Shown here piece by piece: positions 49,245 through 57,283 of a stretch of DNA of 64,000 bases. The stretch's first letter is position 1, and each line of letters starts with the position of its first letter. The position numbers and the translations under genes are program-made. The notes under the pieces are model-generated. The model saw nothing but the letters and a program-made list of their open reading frames with translations. It made no database searches and was not told the DNA's origin. The stretch spans positions 434,001 through 498,000 of the forward strand of contig NZ_CP109467.1 of assembly GCF_036227325.1 (NCBI RefSeq). The letters are read 5' to 3'. The stretch is from Streptomyces sp. NBC_01465 (lineage in GTDB: Bacteria; Actinomycetota; Actinomycetes; Streptomycetales; Streptomycetaceae).

Positions 49245-49922
49245 ATGCCGGTCGACGTGGTTCTGGTGGACGACGAGCCGCTGGTCAGGGCGGGGATCAA
49301 GGCGCTCCTCGACACCACCGACGACATCCGGGTGGTCGGCGAGGCGAGCGACGGCGCCGAAGCGGTGGAACTCGCGGTGCGGCTGCGGCCCGACGTCGTC
49401 GTCATGGACGTCAACATGCCGAAGGTCTCGGGGATCACGGCCACACGCCGGCTGCAGGACCTGTCGCCCCGGCCGCGCATCCTGATGCTGACCGCGGTGG
49501 GCGACCAGGAGAAGGTCGCCGAGGCATTCCGGGCAGGGGCTGACGGTTTCTCCCTGAAGAGCGCCCGCATCGGCGAGCTGATCCGCTCGGTGCTCACCGT
49601 GGCCCAGGGCGACCCCGTGGTGCCGCCGGAGATCATGCGCCTGATGATCGAGCAGGCGGCCGGGCAGGACTCCCCCGAGGTGGCGGAGGCGCGCAAGCGG
49701 GTGGGGCGGCTGGGCGGGCGCGAGCAGCAGGTGCTCGCGCTGCTGGGCAGCGGCGCCAACAACGCGCGCATCGCCGCGACCCTGTTCATGGCCGAGGGCA
49801 CCGTGAAGGGCTATGTCTCGCGGGTACTGGCGGAGCTCCAGGTCGACAACCGGACGCAGGCCGCCCTGCTCGCGCACCAGATCGGGCTGAAGCCCGAGGA
49901 CGCCGAGCAGCACACGGCCTGA
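49245..49922 (+). CDS. NarL/FixJ-family response regulator
   Basis: A 225-aa response regulator. The receiver has D10-E11 and the phospho-acceptor D55 in VVVMDVNMPKVSG, with K in GFSLKSARIGEL. The C-terminal LuxR-type HTH is RVGRLGGREQQVLALLGSGANNARIAATLFMAEGTVKGYVSRVLAELQVDNRTQAALLAHQIG. Partner of the kinase 70 bp upstream. A GGGGCA/TGCCCC dyad at 49935-49965 lies just beyond its stop and may act as terminator or operator of the next gene. Targets unknown; the adjacent epimerase homologue is a candidate. Confidence 0.95.
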   Translation: MPVDVVLVDDEPLVRAGIKALLDTTDDIRVVGEASDGAEAVELAVRLRPDVVVMDVNMPKVSGITATRRLQDLSPRPRILMLTAVGDQEKVAEAFRAGADGFSLKSARIGELIRSVLTVAQGDPVVPPEIMRLMIEQAAGQDSPEVAEARKRVGRLGGREQQVLALLGSGANNARIAATLFMAEGTVKGYVSRVLAELQVDNRTQAALLAHQIGLKPEDAEQHTA

Positions 49923-50039
49923 CTTTCGTTGGGTTGCCCCGGACGTAAGTCTCCGTAATGGGGCATCTCGGGCATGCATGCTCTTTCTCGGAGCGCCTGG
50001 TCGGCGCGCTCGTTCCGTATCGCCCGTGGAGGAGAAAGC

Positions 50040-51290
50040 ATGCCCAGCACGTCCCGTCAGCCCCGTCCGTCGTCCGCGGCCCGCCTCGGCGGCCGTATCG
50101 CTTTTGTTCTGGGCACCCGGGCGGAGATCACCCGGCTCGCGCCCGTCGTGCACGAGCTCGGTGACGCGGCCGCGCTCGTGCACACGGGCCAGCAGCACGA
50201 TCCGCTGCTCGGCACCGCCCTGCTGGCCGAGTGGGGCCTCGCCGCGCCGGACGCCGCGCTGGACATGGACGACGACCCGAGCGGGGACGGGCGGCTCGAG
50301 CGCATCATGCTCTGGCTGGACGCGAACTTCACCGAGCACCGGCCGGCCGCGGTCGTCGTCCTCGGCGGCAGCATGTCGGCCACCGCGGGCGCGCTGGCCG
50401 CGAACGGCGCCGGGATTCCTGTCGTCCATGTGGGCGCGGGGGCCCGGAGCCATGACCGCCACGAGCCCGCGGAGCGTCACCGCGTCGTCGTCGACCGGCT
50501 CGCGGACGTGCTGTGCGCCGTGACCCCCGAGAACGTCACTCAGCTGATCGACGAGGACTACGACCCCGACCGGATCGTGCTGACCGGTTCCACTGCCGTG
50601 GAGGCCTGCTCCCGCCGCCTGCCTGCGCCCGCACGCGGCGCCGCACTCGTCGACGCCCTCGGCCTGGACCACGACTGCTACGTCCTGGCCGCCCTCGACA
50701 CCCTCGCGACCACCGAGCGACCGGAACTTCTCAGCACCGCGCTCACCGCGCTCGGCGACGCACACGACGGCGGGTGCCAGGTCGTCCTGCCGCTGCACCC
50801 GCGCACCCGGTCCGCCGTCGTACGCCAGGGCCTCGAACCGCTGCTCGACCGACTGCGGGTGATCGACGCCCTGGACCGGCGGTCCCTCCTCGCCCTGGCG
50901 AGCCACGCGGCGGTCGTGGTGACCGACTCGGGCGCGGTACAAGAGGAAGCCACCCTGCTCGGGCGGCCGCATCTCGTCGTACGCGAGACCGCGGAACTCC
51001 CCGAATCCCTCGGCGGGTTCGCGGAGCCCACGCATCCGCTCGAGCTGGCTCGGGCGATACGCCGCCACCTCGCCGCGCTCCCCGACACACCGGCCCAACT
51101 GGCCGAGACCGCCTCGCCGTTCGGCGACGGATTCGCCTCGGAACGCATCGCCGAGGCGGCGCTCGCGGCCGCTGCGCACGGCGGCGGGCCGCCGGTGTTC
51201 CGGCGGGTCATCCCCCGCGCCGCACCGGACGACACCGGGCGGCGGCAGACGACGCCCAGCGCGGTGATCGACGCCATCGTCAGCGCGTGA
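50040..51290 (+). CDS. UDP-N-acetylglucosamine 2-epimerase homologue with altered active site
   Basis: A 416-aa GT-B-fold protein similar to WecB/MnaA. Conserved parts include IAFVLGTRAEITRLAPVVHEL, HTGQQHDPLLG, VLPLHPRTRS (the catalytic-type His) and VVTDSGAVQEEATLLGRPHLVVRETAELPE. The usual glutamate loops are changed: HVEAG reads HVGAG and PEE-NR reads PAERHR, so the expected acid catalysts are missing or moved. ATG 50040 has a strong GGAGGAG upstream. No teichoic acid genes are near; it follows the NarL system. It may be a different sugar-nucleotide enzyme or a regulator. Confidence 0.82.
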   Translation: MPSTSRQPRPSSAARLGGRIAFVLGTRAEITRLAPVVHELGDAAALVHTGQQHDPLLGTALLAEWGLAAPDAALDMDDDPSGDGRLERIMLWLDANFTEHRPAAVVVLGGSMSATAGALAANGAGIPVVHVGAGARSHDRHEPAERHRVVVDRLADVLCAVTPENVTQLIDEDYDPDRIVLTGSTAVEACSRRLPAPARGAALVDALGLDHDCYVLAALDTLATTERPELLSTALTALGDAHDGGCQVVLPLHPRTRSAVVRQGLEPLLDRLRVIDALDRRSLLALASHAAVVVTDSGAVQEEATLLGRPHLVVRETAELPESLGGFAEPTHPLELARAIRRHLAALPDTPAQLAETASPFGDGFASERIAEAALAAAAHGGGPPVFRRVIPRAAPDDTGRRQTTPSAVIDAIVSA

Positions 51291-51322
51291 GCCTGCACCC
51301 TCGTGCGCCCCACAGTCCAGAT

Positions 51323-51346
51323 GTCCGTTATGTTCGATTTACGGAC
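51323..51346 (+). promoter_or_regulatory. Inverted repeat GTCCGT/ACGGAC before the thrE-like gene
   Basis: GTCCGT (51323-51328) and ACGGAC (51341-51346) form a 6-bp dyad with a 12-nt centre, 55 bp before the transporter ATG. Also, CATTCGTATGC occurs twice, at 51347-51357 and 51394-51404, the second copy overlapping the start codon. Possible regulator sites. Confidence 0.35.
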
Positions 51347-51400
51347 CATTCGTATGCCCTTGGATTCCAGGGCCACGAGGAAGGACGCCCGAGCATTCGT

Positions 51401-52804
51401 ATGCAGAAGTCGCCTGACCTGTCACAAGCACCCCCCTGGCTCGCCCGGGCTCTGCCCCGCATCCGCGGACTCGAGCCCACCAGCACCTACGGCTACGAGG
51501 GCGAACTCCTCCACGACGACGGCCGCCCCGACATGGAGGCGCACGGGGCGCGTGTGGCCGACCTCGTGATCCGCCTGGGCGAGGCGCTGCTCTCGTACGG
51601 GGCTCCCGCCGAGGAGTCCGTCGCCGGCATGCTGATCACCGCCGAATCGTTCGGACTGAGTCACGTCGAACCCAGCGTGACGCTCGCGAACGTGTACGTG
51701 TCCGGATACGCACCAGGGGTGCTCACCCCGGTCCATGCGAGCCGGGTCATCCGCAAGCACGCCACCGACTTCAGCACCCTTGCGCGGATCCAGGCCCTCG
51801 TCTCCGCGATCAGCACCCGGCAGTTGTCGCTCGCGGAGGCCAGGAAGCGCGCGGCGGTCATCCTCGACGGGCCGGCGCCCGCCGGGCGCTGGGCGCGGCT
51901 TCGCTTCCCGGTCCTGACGGGCATGGTCGCTGCGGGCGCGGGCCTCGTCTTCGGCGGCGAGATCGTGGAGTCGATTTCCGCGCTCATCGCCGCCTTCACC
52001 GGCGCCCTGTTGTGCGGTGTGCTCCAGCGGCACGGGGTCCCGGCGTTCTACCGGTACGCGGTCGCCGCGATGCCCGCCGGCGTCACCGCACTGGCCGTGC
52101 ACGCGCTCGCGCCGGAGACCAGCAGCCAGGCGATCGTCGTCGCCGGCGTGCTCGGGCTGCTGCCCACGGTGACCTTCGTCAGCGCCGTGCAGGACAGTCT
52201 GACGGGGCACTATCTGACCGCCCTCGGGCGCCTCTTCGACGCCCTGCTGGTCTTCACCGCGGTGATCACGGGTGTGGTGGCGGTCCTGGGGCTCGGGGCG
52301 GTGGTGGGACTGGACCTGCCGATGTCGCCGTCGATCTCCCACGGCGACTGGACCGGACCGGCCGTCGTGGGCGTGATCGTCTTCGCCGTGGCCGTCGCCG
52401 CACGGAGCCGAGCACGGTCGCAGGACTGGCTGCCCGCCGCCGGCATCGCGCTCGGCGGGTACACCGTGCTGGTGGGGGTCGGCGCGCTGGGGTTCTCCTC
52501 GCTCGCCGCGACGGCCGTGGCCGCGAGCACGGTCGGCGCCGTCGGCCAGGTCGTCGCCCGGCGGCGCAACGAGTCCGCCATCGCGCTGGTCGTCCCCGGC
52601 ATGGCGCCCCTGCTCCCCGGCGGCACGCTCTACCTCGCCCTCAACGACCTGGCGTCGGGCAGGACTCCGGCGGGCCTGGGGGGCCTCGTCCATGTCGCGG
52701 CCGTCACGGTCGTCCTGGCCGTGGGGATCAACCTCACCGGCGAGTGCGCCCAGTTCCTGCGACAGGCCCGCGGCGGCGCCCGGCGGTCCGAGGAGATCGT
52801 CTAG
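51401..52804 (+). CDS. ThrE-family threonine/serine exporter
   Basis: A 467-aa transporter with a cytoplasmic N-terminal ThrE domain (RVADLVIRLGEALLSYGAPAEESVAGMLITAESFGLSHVEPSVTLANVYV) and about ten membrane helices in the second half, of the kind that export L-threonine and L-serine. It matches the one-chain version with both ThrE parts. The ATG at 51401 is not well supported by a ribosome site: AGGAAGGA is 17 nt away. It overlaps the convergent FUSC gene by 4 bp. With the Lrp regulator and FUSC protein nearby it may belong to amino acid efflux. Confidence 0.9.
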   Translation: MQKSPDLSQAPPWLARALPRIRGLEPTSTYGYEGELLHDDGRPDMEAHGARVADLVIRLGEALLSYGAPAEESVAGMLITAESFGLSHVEPSVTLANVYVSGYAPGVLTPVHASRVIRKHATDFSTLARIQALVSAISTRQLSLAEARKRAAVILDGPAPAGRWARLRFPVLTGMVAAGAGLVFGGEIVESISALIAAFTGALLCGVLQRHGVPAFYRYAVAAMPAGVTALAVHALAPETSSQAIVVAGVLGLLPTVTFVSAVQDSLTGHYLTALGRLFDALLVFTAVITGVVAVLGLGAVVGLDLPMSPSISHGDWTGPAVVGVIVFAVAVAARSRARSQDWLPAAGIALGGYTVLVGVGALGFSSLAATAVAASTVGAVGQVVARRRNESAIALVVPGMAPLLPGGTLYLALNDLASGRTPAGLGGLVHVAAVTVVLAVGINLTGECAQFLRQARGGARRSEEIV

Positions 52805-54303
52805 GCCTTCACGGGGGTCGCGTACGGGGCGTGGTGGAGGGGTGTGACCAGTGCGGTGAGTGCGCGTTCCAGGTCGTGGATGTGGGTGAGCGCGGGCTCC
52901 GTCCCGGCCGGGCGGGGCGCGGGGACCGGGGCCGCCGGGATGGCGCCGGACCGGGGCGCGGTGAGGATTTCGACCGCGGACTCGACGCGCCAGCAGGCGG
53001 CCGCGAGGCGGGCGTCGTGCGAGGCGTCGGGGTCGGCGGCGACGGAGGCGAGGCCGCGGACCTCGCGGGCGCAGTCGTCGAGCAGGGCCAGGACCCGGCG
53101 GGCGCGGGCCTTACGGGCGCGGAGCGGGTTGAGGGGGTGGACCAGCGGCGCGAGGGAGAGCCGTACCCGTCCCAGCAGAAGTTCGAGCTCGGTGATGTGC
53201 GGCGCGGGGTCGGCGCCCGGGGTGCCCGCGAGGCGCGCCGTGGCCTCGGCGGTGCAGGCGTGGACGCAGTGCAGGGCGCGCCGGATCCAGGCGTGGGTGG
53301 TGGCGTGCGTGGTGACGGGCAGGACCACCAGCACCGCGAGCGCCGCACCCAGGGCCCCGGTGCCGGTCTCGGTCAGACGCAGCAGCAGAAGCGCGGGGTT
53401 GAGAACGCCGAGCAGTCCGTAGAGCAGGCCTGCCATGACGGTCACGAAGAACATCATCCAGCTGTACGAGGGGGCCGCCGTGTAGAAGATCCCGAAGACG
53501 CAGACGGCGACCAGCGCGGCCGTGGGCGCGACCGCGCCGTCGAGCGGCAGGGCGATCAGCAGTCCGGCGACGATGCCGACAACGGTGCCGAGGACCCGGC
53601 GGAAGCCGCGGACCAGTGTCTCGCCGCGCGACGCGGTGTTGACGAAGATCCACCAGGCGGTGCCGACGGCCCAGTAGAAGCGGTCATGGGAGAGCAACTG
53701 GCCCACGGCGAGCGCGAAGCTGCAGGCCAGCATCGCCTGGAAAGCCTGCCGGGTGGTGGGGCGGGCGAGGCCGCGGCCGGTGAGGGGTGCGGGGGCGGCG
53801 GGCGGAGGCGTACGGCGCTCGATGCACCAGAGGCCGAACCGGACCGCCGAGGCCGAAGCAATGGCGAGCGCGACGGCCGCGTACAGCTCGGGGAGCTGGG
53901 ACGGGACCGCGTGCAGGAACTGCGTGATGAAGAAGGTCATGAAGCCGAAGGTGCCGAGCGCATGGCCGCGCGGGCCCCATCGGCGGGCGTACACCCCGGC
54001 GAAGATCACGGCGAGCCAGGACGCGTCGCGCAGCAGCGGCATTCCGTGCAGCGACGAGGCGAGTGCCAGGACGGGGAAGCCGACGGCGGGCAGCAGGGCG
54101 GTGGTGAGGGCCTGGCGGCGTACGGTCGCATCCCCGATGGTGAAGAGCGCGAGGAGCGCGGCGAGTCCCCCGGTGATGGACGCGGTCAGCGAGAGGCCCG
54201 CCAACTCGGCTGCGGTCACGGCGAGGCCGATGCCGAGCACGGCGCGCAGCGAGACGCGCAGCCGGTGCAGCCCCGGATCCGGAGCGGCGAACATCCTCTT
54301 CAT
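52801..54303 (-). CDS. FUSC-family integral membrane protein
   Basis: A 500-aa protein of the FUSC/aromatic acid exporter (AaeB-like) family, with two clusters of helices: residues 18-150 and 190-330, and a helical cytoplasmic C-terminal part. Typical segments are VSLRAVLGIGLAVTAAELAGLSLTASITGGLAALLALFTIGDATVRR and HDRFYWAVGTAWWIFVNTASRGETLVRGFRRVLGTVVGIVAGLLIALP. It probably exports small organic acids. ATG 54303. It is divergent from an Lrp-type regulator with a 193-bp gap, so that regulator may control it. Confidence 0.88.
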   Translation of the reverse strand: MKRMFAAPDPGLHRLRVSLRAVLGIGLAVTAAELAGLSLTASITGGLAALLALFTIGDATVRRQALTTALLPAVGFPVLALASSLHGMPLLRDASWLAVIFAGVYARRWGPRGHALGTFGFMTFFITQFLHAVPSQLPELYAAVALAIASASAVRFGLWCIERRTPPPAAPAPLTGRGLARPTTRQAFQAMLACSFALAVGQLLSHDRFYWAVGTAWWIFVNTASRGETLVRGFRRVLGTVVGIVAGLLIALPLDGAVAPTAALVAVCVFGIFYTAAPSYSWMMFFVTVMAGLLYGLLGVLNPALLLLRLTETGTGALGAALAVLVVLPVTTHATTHAWIRRALHCVHACTAEATARLAGTPGADPAPHITELELLLGRVRLSLAPLVHPLNPLRARKARARRVLALLDDCAREVRGLASVAADPDASHDARLAAACWRVESAVEILTAPRSGAIPAAPVPAPRPAGTEPALTHIHDLERALTALVTPLHHAPYATPVKA

Positions 54304-54422
54304 GGCGGTGTCCCCGCCCCCCTTCGACCTTCGGCTCTGCCGCAGACATGGCGAAGGCGCCGCGGGTCGGTCCGCAGCGCCATCGATATGGAGAGGAAAG
54401 CATCAAGAGGGACGTTGGCTCA

Positions 54423-54435
54423 ACTCGCTCCGAGT
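54423..54435 (+). promoter_or_regulatory. Dyad ACTCG-CTC-CGAGT and -10-like TACAGT upstream of lrp-type gene
   Basis: A perfect 5+3+5 dyad is followed by a TACAGT at 54451-54456, which could be a -10 box for a leader of about 35-40 nt. The dyad is the likely regulator site in the FUSC/Lrp intergenic region. Confidence 0.35.
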
Positions 54436-54496
54436 CTGCTGTGCCATTGGTACAGTCATGATCTCATCGGCGGTGCCAGAAGGAGACCAACGGACC

Positions 54497-54976
54497 ATGG
54501 CGGTGGACGAGCTCGACACCCGCATCCTGAAGCTGCTGATCGAGCAGCCGCGCACCAGCGTGCGCGAGTACGCGCGGATCCTCGGTGTCGCCCGCGGCAC
54601 CGTCCAGTCCCGGCTCGACCGGCTGGAGCGGGACGGCGTGATCACCGGGACGGGCCCGGTCCTCTCCCCCGCCGCGCTCGGTCATCCGGTGCTCGCCTTC
54701 GTCCACATCGAGGTCACCCAGGGGCATCTCGACGAGGTCGGTGATGCGCTCGCCGCCGTACCGGAGATCATCGAGGCCTTCTCGATCACGGGCGGCGGGG
54801 ATCTGCTGACCCGGGTCGCGGCCCGCGACAACGGCCATCTCGAAGACGTCATCCAGCAGCTCATCCAACTGCCGGGCGTGGTCAGGACGCGCACCGAGAT
54901 GGCGCTCCGCGAGCGGGTGGCGCACCGGCTGCTGCCGCTGGTGGAGTCGGTGGGCAGGGCATCCTTGACCCCATGA
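54497..54976 (+). CDS. Lrp/AsnC-family transcriptional regulator
   Basis: A 159-aa regulator with an N-terminal HTH (LDTRILKLLIEQPRTSVREYARILGVARGTVQSRLDRLERDGVI) and a C-terminal RAM ligand domain (VLAFVHIEVTQGHLDEVGDALAAVPEIIEAFSITGGGDLLTRVAARDNGHLEDVIQQLIQLPGV). It likely senses an amino acid. ATG 54497 has AAGGAG 11 nt upstream. It is divergent from FUSC and coupled to the HAD gene by ATGA. The two nearby transporters, ThrE and FUSC, are likely targets. Confidence 0.93.
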   Translation: MAVDELDTRILKLLIEQPRTSVREYARILGVARGTVQSRLDRLERDGVITGTGPVLSPAALGHPVLAFVHIEVTQGHLDEVGDALAAVPEIIEAFSITGGGDLLTRVAARDNGHLEDVIQQLIQLPGVVRTRTEMALRERVAHRLLPLVESVGRASLTP

Positions 54977-55647
54977 GCACTCCGGTCATCTTCGATCTCG
55001 ACGGCACACTCGTGGACAGCGAGCAGAACTACTTCGCAGCGGGGCGGCAGTTGCTCGCCCGGTACGGGGTGAGCGACTTCGACTGGGAGAACCACTCACG
55101 GTTCATCGGCATCAGTACGCGCGAGACGCTGGAGACCCTGAGCGCCGAGTACGGGATCGAGGCGCCGCTGGACGAACTCCTGGCCGCGAAGAACGCGCTC
55201 TATCTGGAACTGGCCCGCACCTCCACCGAGGTCTTCTCCGAGATGCGGAAGTTCGTCGAGCGGCTGCACGCGGACGGCGTCCCGACCGCGGTGGCATCCG
55301 GATCGTCGCTCGCCGCCATCGACGCGATCCTCGTCGGCACAGGGCTGGACGCGCTGTTCACCGTCGTCGTCTCGGCGGAGGAGGTCGCACACGGCAAGCC
55401 CGAGCCCGACGTGTTCCTGGAGGCGGCCCGTCGGCTCGGCGCGGACCCCGCCGGGTGTGTGGTGGTCGAGGACGCGGTGCCCGGTGCGGCCGCCGCGCAC
55501 GCGGCCGGGATGCGCTGCATCGCCGTACCGTACGTGGCCGGGTCGTCCGGCGATCCGGCGTTCGCCGCCGCTGGGCTCCTCTTCCCCGGCGGCCAGGGCG
55601 AGTTCACGGCGCAGGCGGCTCTCGACTGGCTTCACGGTCTCCACTGA
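54973..55647 (+). CDS. HAD hydrolase, beta-phosphoglucomutase/phosphatase type
   Basis: A 224-aa HAD enzyme with a canonical site: D8-x-D10 in VIFDLDGTLVDSEQNYF, motif II ASGSSLAAIDAI (S or T), K in AHGKPEPDVFLEAARRLGA, and motif IV VVVEDAVPGAAAAHAAGM. The helical cap domain is residues 16-80. It could be a sugar phosphatase or mutase. ATG 54973 overlaps the Lrp stop as ATGA, so it is in one operon with the Lrp gene. The substrate is unknown. Confidence 0.92.
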   Translation: MSTPVIFDLDGTLVDSEQNYFAAGRQLLARYGVSDFDWENHSRFIGISTRETLETLSAEYGIEAPLDELLAAKNALYLELARTSTEVFSEMRKFVERLHADGVPTAVASGSSLAAIDAILVGTGLDALFTVVVSAEEVAHGKPEPDVFLEAARRLGADPAGCVVVEDAVPGAAAAHAAGMRCIAVPYVAGSSGDPAFAAAGLLFPGGQGEFTAQAALDWLHGLH

Positions 55648-55741
55648 ATCCCTGCACCGACCCCACCGTTCCCTCACGCGCCTGCCAGTGCGACGATTCC
55701 GACGCAACGGCACAAACGATCGAGGGAACGGAGAACACCAC

Positions 55742-56659
55742 GTGATAGGTGGGGGAAGACGGATTCACCGTTGGGGGGTGGCGCTCGCGGCGCCGGCGGT
55801 GGCCTTCACGGTCCTCGCGCCCGCAGGCACCGCACACGCGGCGACCGGGCCGGCCGGAATCACGGCGAAGAGCGCGATCCTGCTCGACAGCGGCACGAAC
55901 AAGCCGCTCTGGGGCAAGGCCCCGGACACCAGGCGGCAGATGGCCAGCACCACCAAGGTGATGACGGCGCTCGTCGTGCTCGAGACCAAGGGTCTCAATC
56001 TCAACAAGCAGATCACCGTCAAGCAGAGCTACCGCAACTACGTCGCGCGCAACGGCGCCAGCACGGCCGACCTGCGCACGGGCGACAAGCTCACGGTCCG
56101 CCAGCTGCTGTACGGGCTGATGCTGCCGTCGGGCTGCGACGCCGCCTACGCTCTCGCCGACGCGTTCGGCACGGGCAAGTCGGAGGCCGCACGCACCGGC
56201 AACTTCATCTCCAAGATGAATGCCAAGGCGTCCCAGCTGAAGCTCAAGAACACCCGGTACGACTCCTTCGACGGGATATCGAAGGCGGGGAAGAACTGGA
56301 CCAATACCCGTGACGCGGCGGCGCTCGCCCGGCGTGCGATCGGGAACTCCACCCTGGCGGGGGTCGTGAAGGCGACCAGCACCAAGCAGAAGGCGACCAA
56401 CGGCCGGGTCTACACCTGGTACAACACCAACCAGCTGCTCGGCTCGTACAAGGGTGCCATCGGCATCAAGACCGGTACGGGCACCGCTGCGGGACCGTGC
56501 CTGGTCTTCGCGGCCAAGCGCGGCAGCCGGACGGTCGTCGGAGTGATCCTCAACGACAAGAACCGCTACACCGACGCCAAGAAGATGCTCGACTGGGCCT
56601 TCAAGACCAAGACGGCCATGTCGCTGCGCACGCTTCCGGCCGGGGCCGAGCGGGACTAG
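55742..56659 (+). CDS. Secreted D-alanyl-D-alanine carboxypeptidase (PBP5/DacF-like, S11)
   Basis: A 305-aa serine DD-carboxypeptidase that trims the terminal D-Ala of peptidoglycan pentapeptide. Signal peptide: GVALAAPAVAFTVLAPAGTAHA, cleaved around residue 34. The catalytic motifs are S-T-T-K in RQMASTTKVMTALV, S-G-C in MLPSGCDAAYALAD and K-T-G in IGIKTGTGTAAG. It has no C-terminal membrane anchor and is therefore likely secreted. GTG 55742 with CGGAG about 9 nt upstream. It is a stand-alone gene. Confidence 0.95.
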   Translation: MIGGGRRIHRWGVALAAPAVAFTVLAPAGTAHAATGPAGITAKSAILLDSGTNKPLWGKAPDTRRQMASTTKVMTALVVLETKGLNLNKQITVKQSYRNYVARNGASTADLRTGDKLTVRQLLYGLMLPSGCDAAYALADAFGTGKSEAARTGNFISKMNAKASQLKLKNTRYDSFDGISKAGKNWTNTRDAAALARRAIGNSTLAGVVKATSTKQKATNGRVYTWYNTNQLLGSYKGAIGIKTGTGTAAGPCLVFAAKRGSRTVVGVILNDKNRYTDAKKMLDWAFKTKTAMSLRTLPAGAERD

Positions 56660-56695
56660 TCACAACAGGACTAGTTCACGGCAAGCCCTTCAATC

Positions 56696-56734
56696 GTCTC
56701 CCATATCCGGGATAGCATCCCGGATATGGGAGAC
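56696..56734. promoter_or_regulatory. 39-bp perfect palindrome covering the XRE-cupin start codon
   Basis: Two 18-bp perfectly complementary arms (GTCTCCCATATCCGGGAT at 56696-56713 and its reverse complement at 56717-56734) flank AGC. The core contains ATCCGGGAT and ATCCCGGAT. The TAGCAT -10 (56713-56718) and the ATG (56726) are within it. It is almost certainly the operator of the downstream regulator. Confidence 0.8.
56713..56718 (+). promoter_or_regulatory. -10 box TAGCAT for the XRE-cupin gene
   Basis: TAGCAT is in the centre of the palindrome and ends 7 nt before the ATG; no Shine-Dalgarno sequence exists. The predicted +1 is the A of the ATG, making a leaderless message. Confidence 0.55.
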
Positions 56735-57283
56735 ATTGATGTGCGGCTGGCTGCCCGCCTGGCAGAGCTCCGCACCGAACGCGGCTGGTCGCTCGACGAG
56801 CTGGCCCAGCGCACGGGCATCAGCCGGTCCACGCTCTCGCGTCTGGAGCGCTCGGAGATCAGCCCCACGGCCTCGCTGCTGAACCGGCTCTGCACGGTGT
56901 ACGAGCGCACCATGTCGCGGCTGCTGACCGAGGTCGAGGCCGATCCGACGCAGTTGGTGCGCGCCGCCGACCAGCCCGTGTGGACCGACGACTCCTCCGG
57001 TTTCGTACGGCGCTCCATCTCCCCTCCCCACGCAGGACTCCGCGGCGAACTCGTGGAGGGCACCCTGCAGTCGGGCGCCGACATCGCGTACGACGGACCG
57101 GCTGTGCCCGGCCTCGAACAGCACATCTGGGTCCTCGAAGGCGCCCTGCAGGTCACCGTGCAGGGCGAGACCCATGAGCTCGCGACCGGGGACTGCCTGC
57201 GCTTCCGTCTGTGGGGGCCGACGCGCTTCCACTGCGAGGGACCCGAGGCCGTCCGCTACGTCATCGCGGTCGTCCTGCCATGA
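56726..57283 (+). CDS. XRE-family regulator with C-terminal cupin
   Basis: A 185-aa regulator: N-terminal HTH (LAARLAELRTERGWSLDELAQRTGISRSTLSRLERSEISPTASLLNRLCTVY) and a C-terminal cupin sensor (VRRSISPPHAGLRGELVEGTLQSGADIAYDGPAVPGLEQHIWVLEGALQVTVQGETHELATGDCLRFRLWGPTRFHCEG). The ATG is inside a 39-bp palindrome, so the protein probably represses its own operon by covering the promoter and start. The downstream MFS gene starts with an ATGA overlap, and a GNAT gene follows. The ligand is unknown. Confidence 0.93.
   Translation: MGDIDVRLAARLAELRTERGWSLDELAQRTGISRSTLSRLERSEISPTASLLNRLCTVYERTMSRLLTEVEADPTQLVRAADQPVWTDDSSGFVRRSISPPHAGLRGELVEGTLQSGADIAYDGPAVPGLEQHIWVLEGALQVTVQGETHELATGDCLRFRLWGPTRFHCEGPEAVRYVIAVVLP

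Noticed and set aside
56653..56675. Two copies of GGACTAGT downstream of the DD-carboxypeptidase gene
   Set aside because: A short repeat with no clear operator position; probably chance or part of a 3' region.
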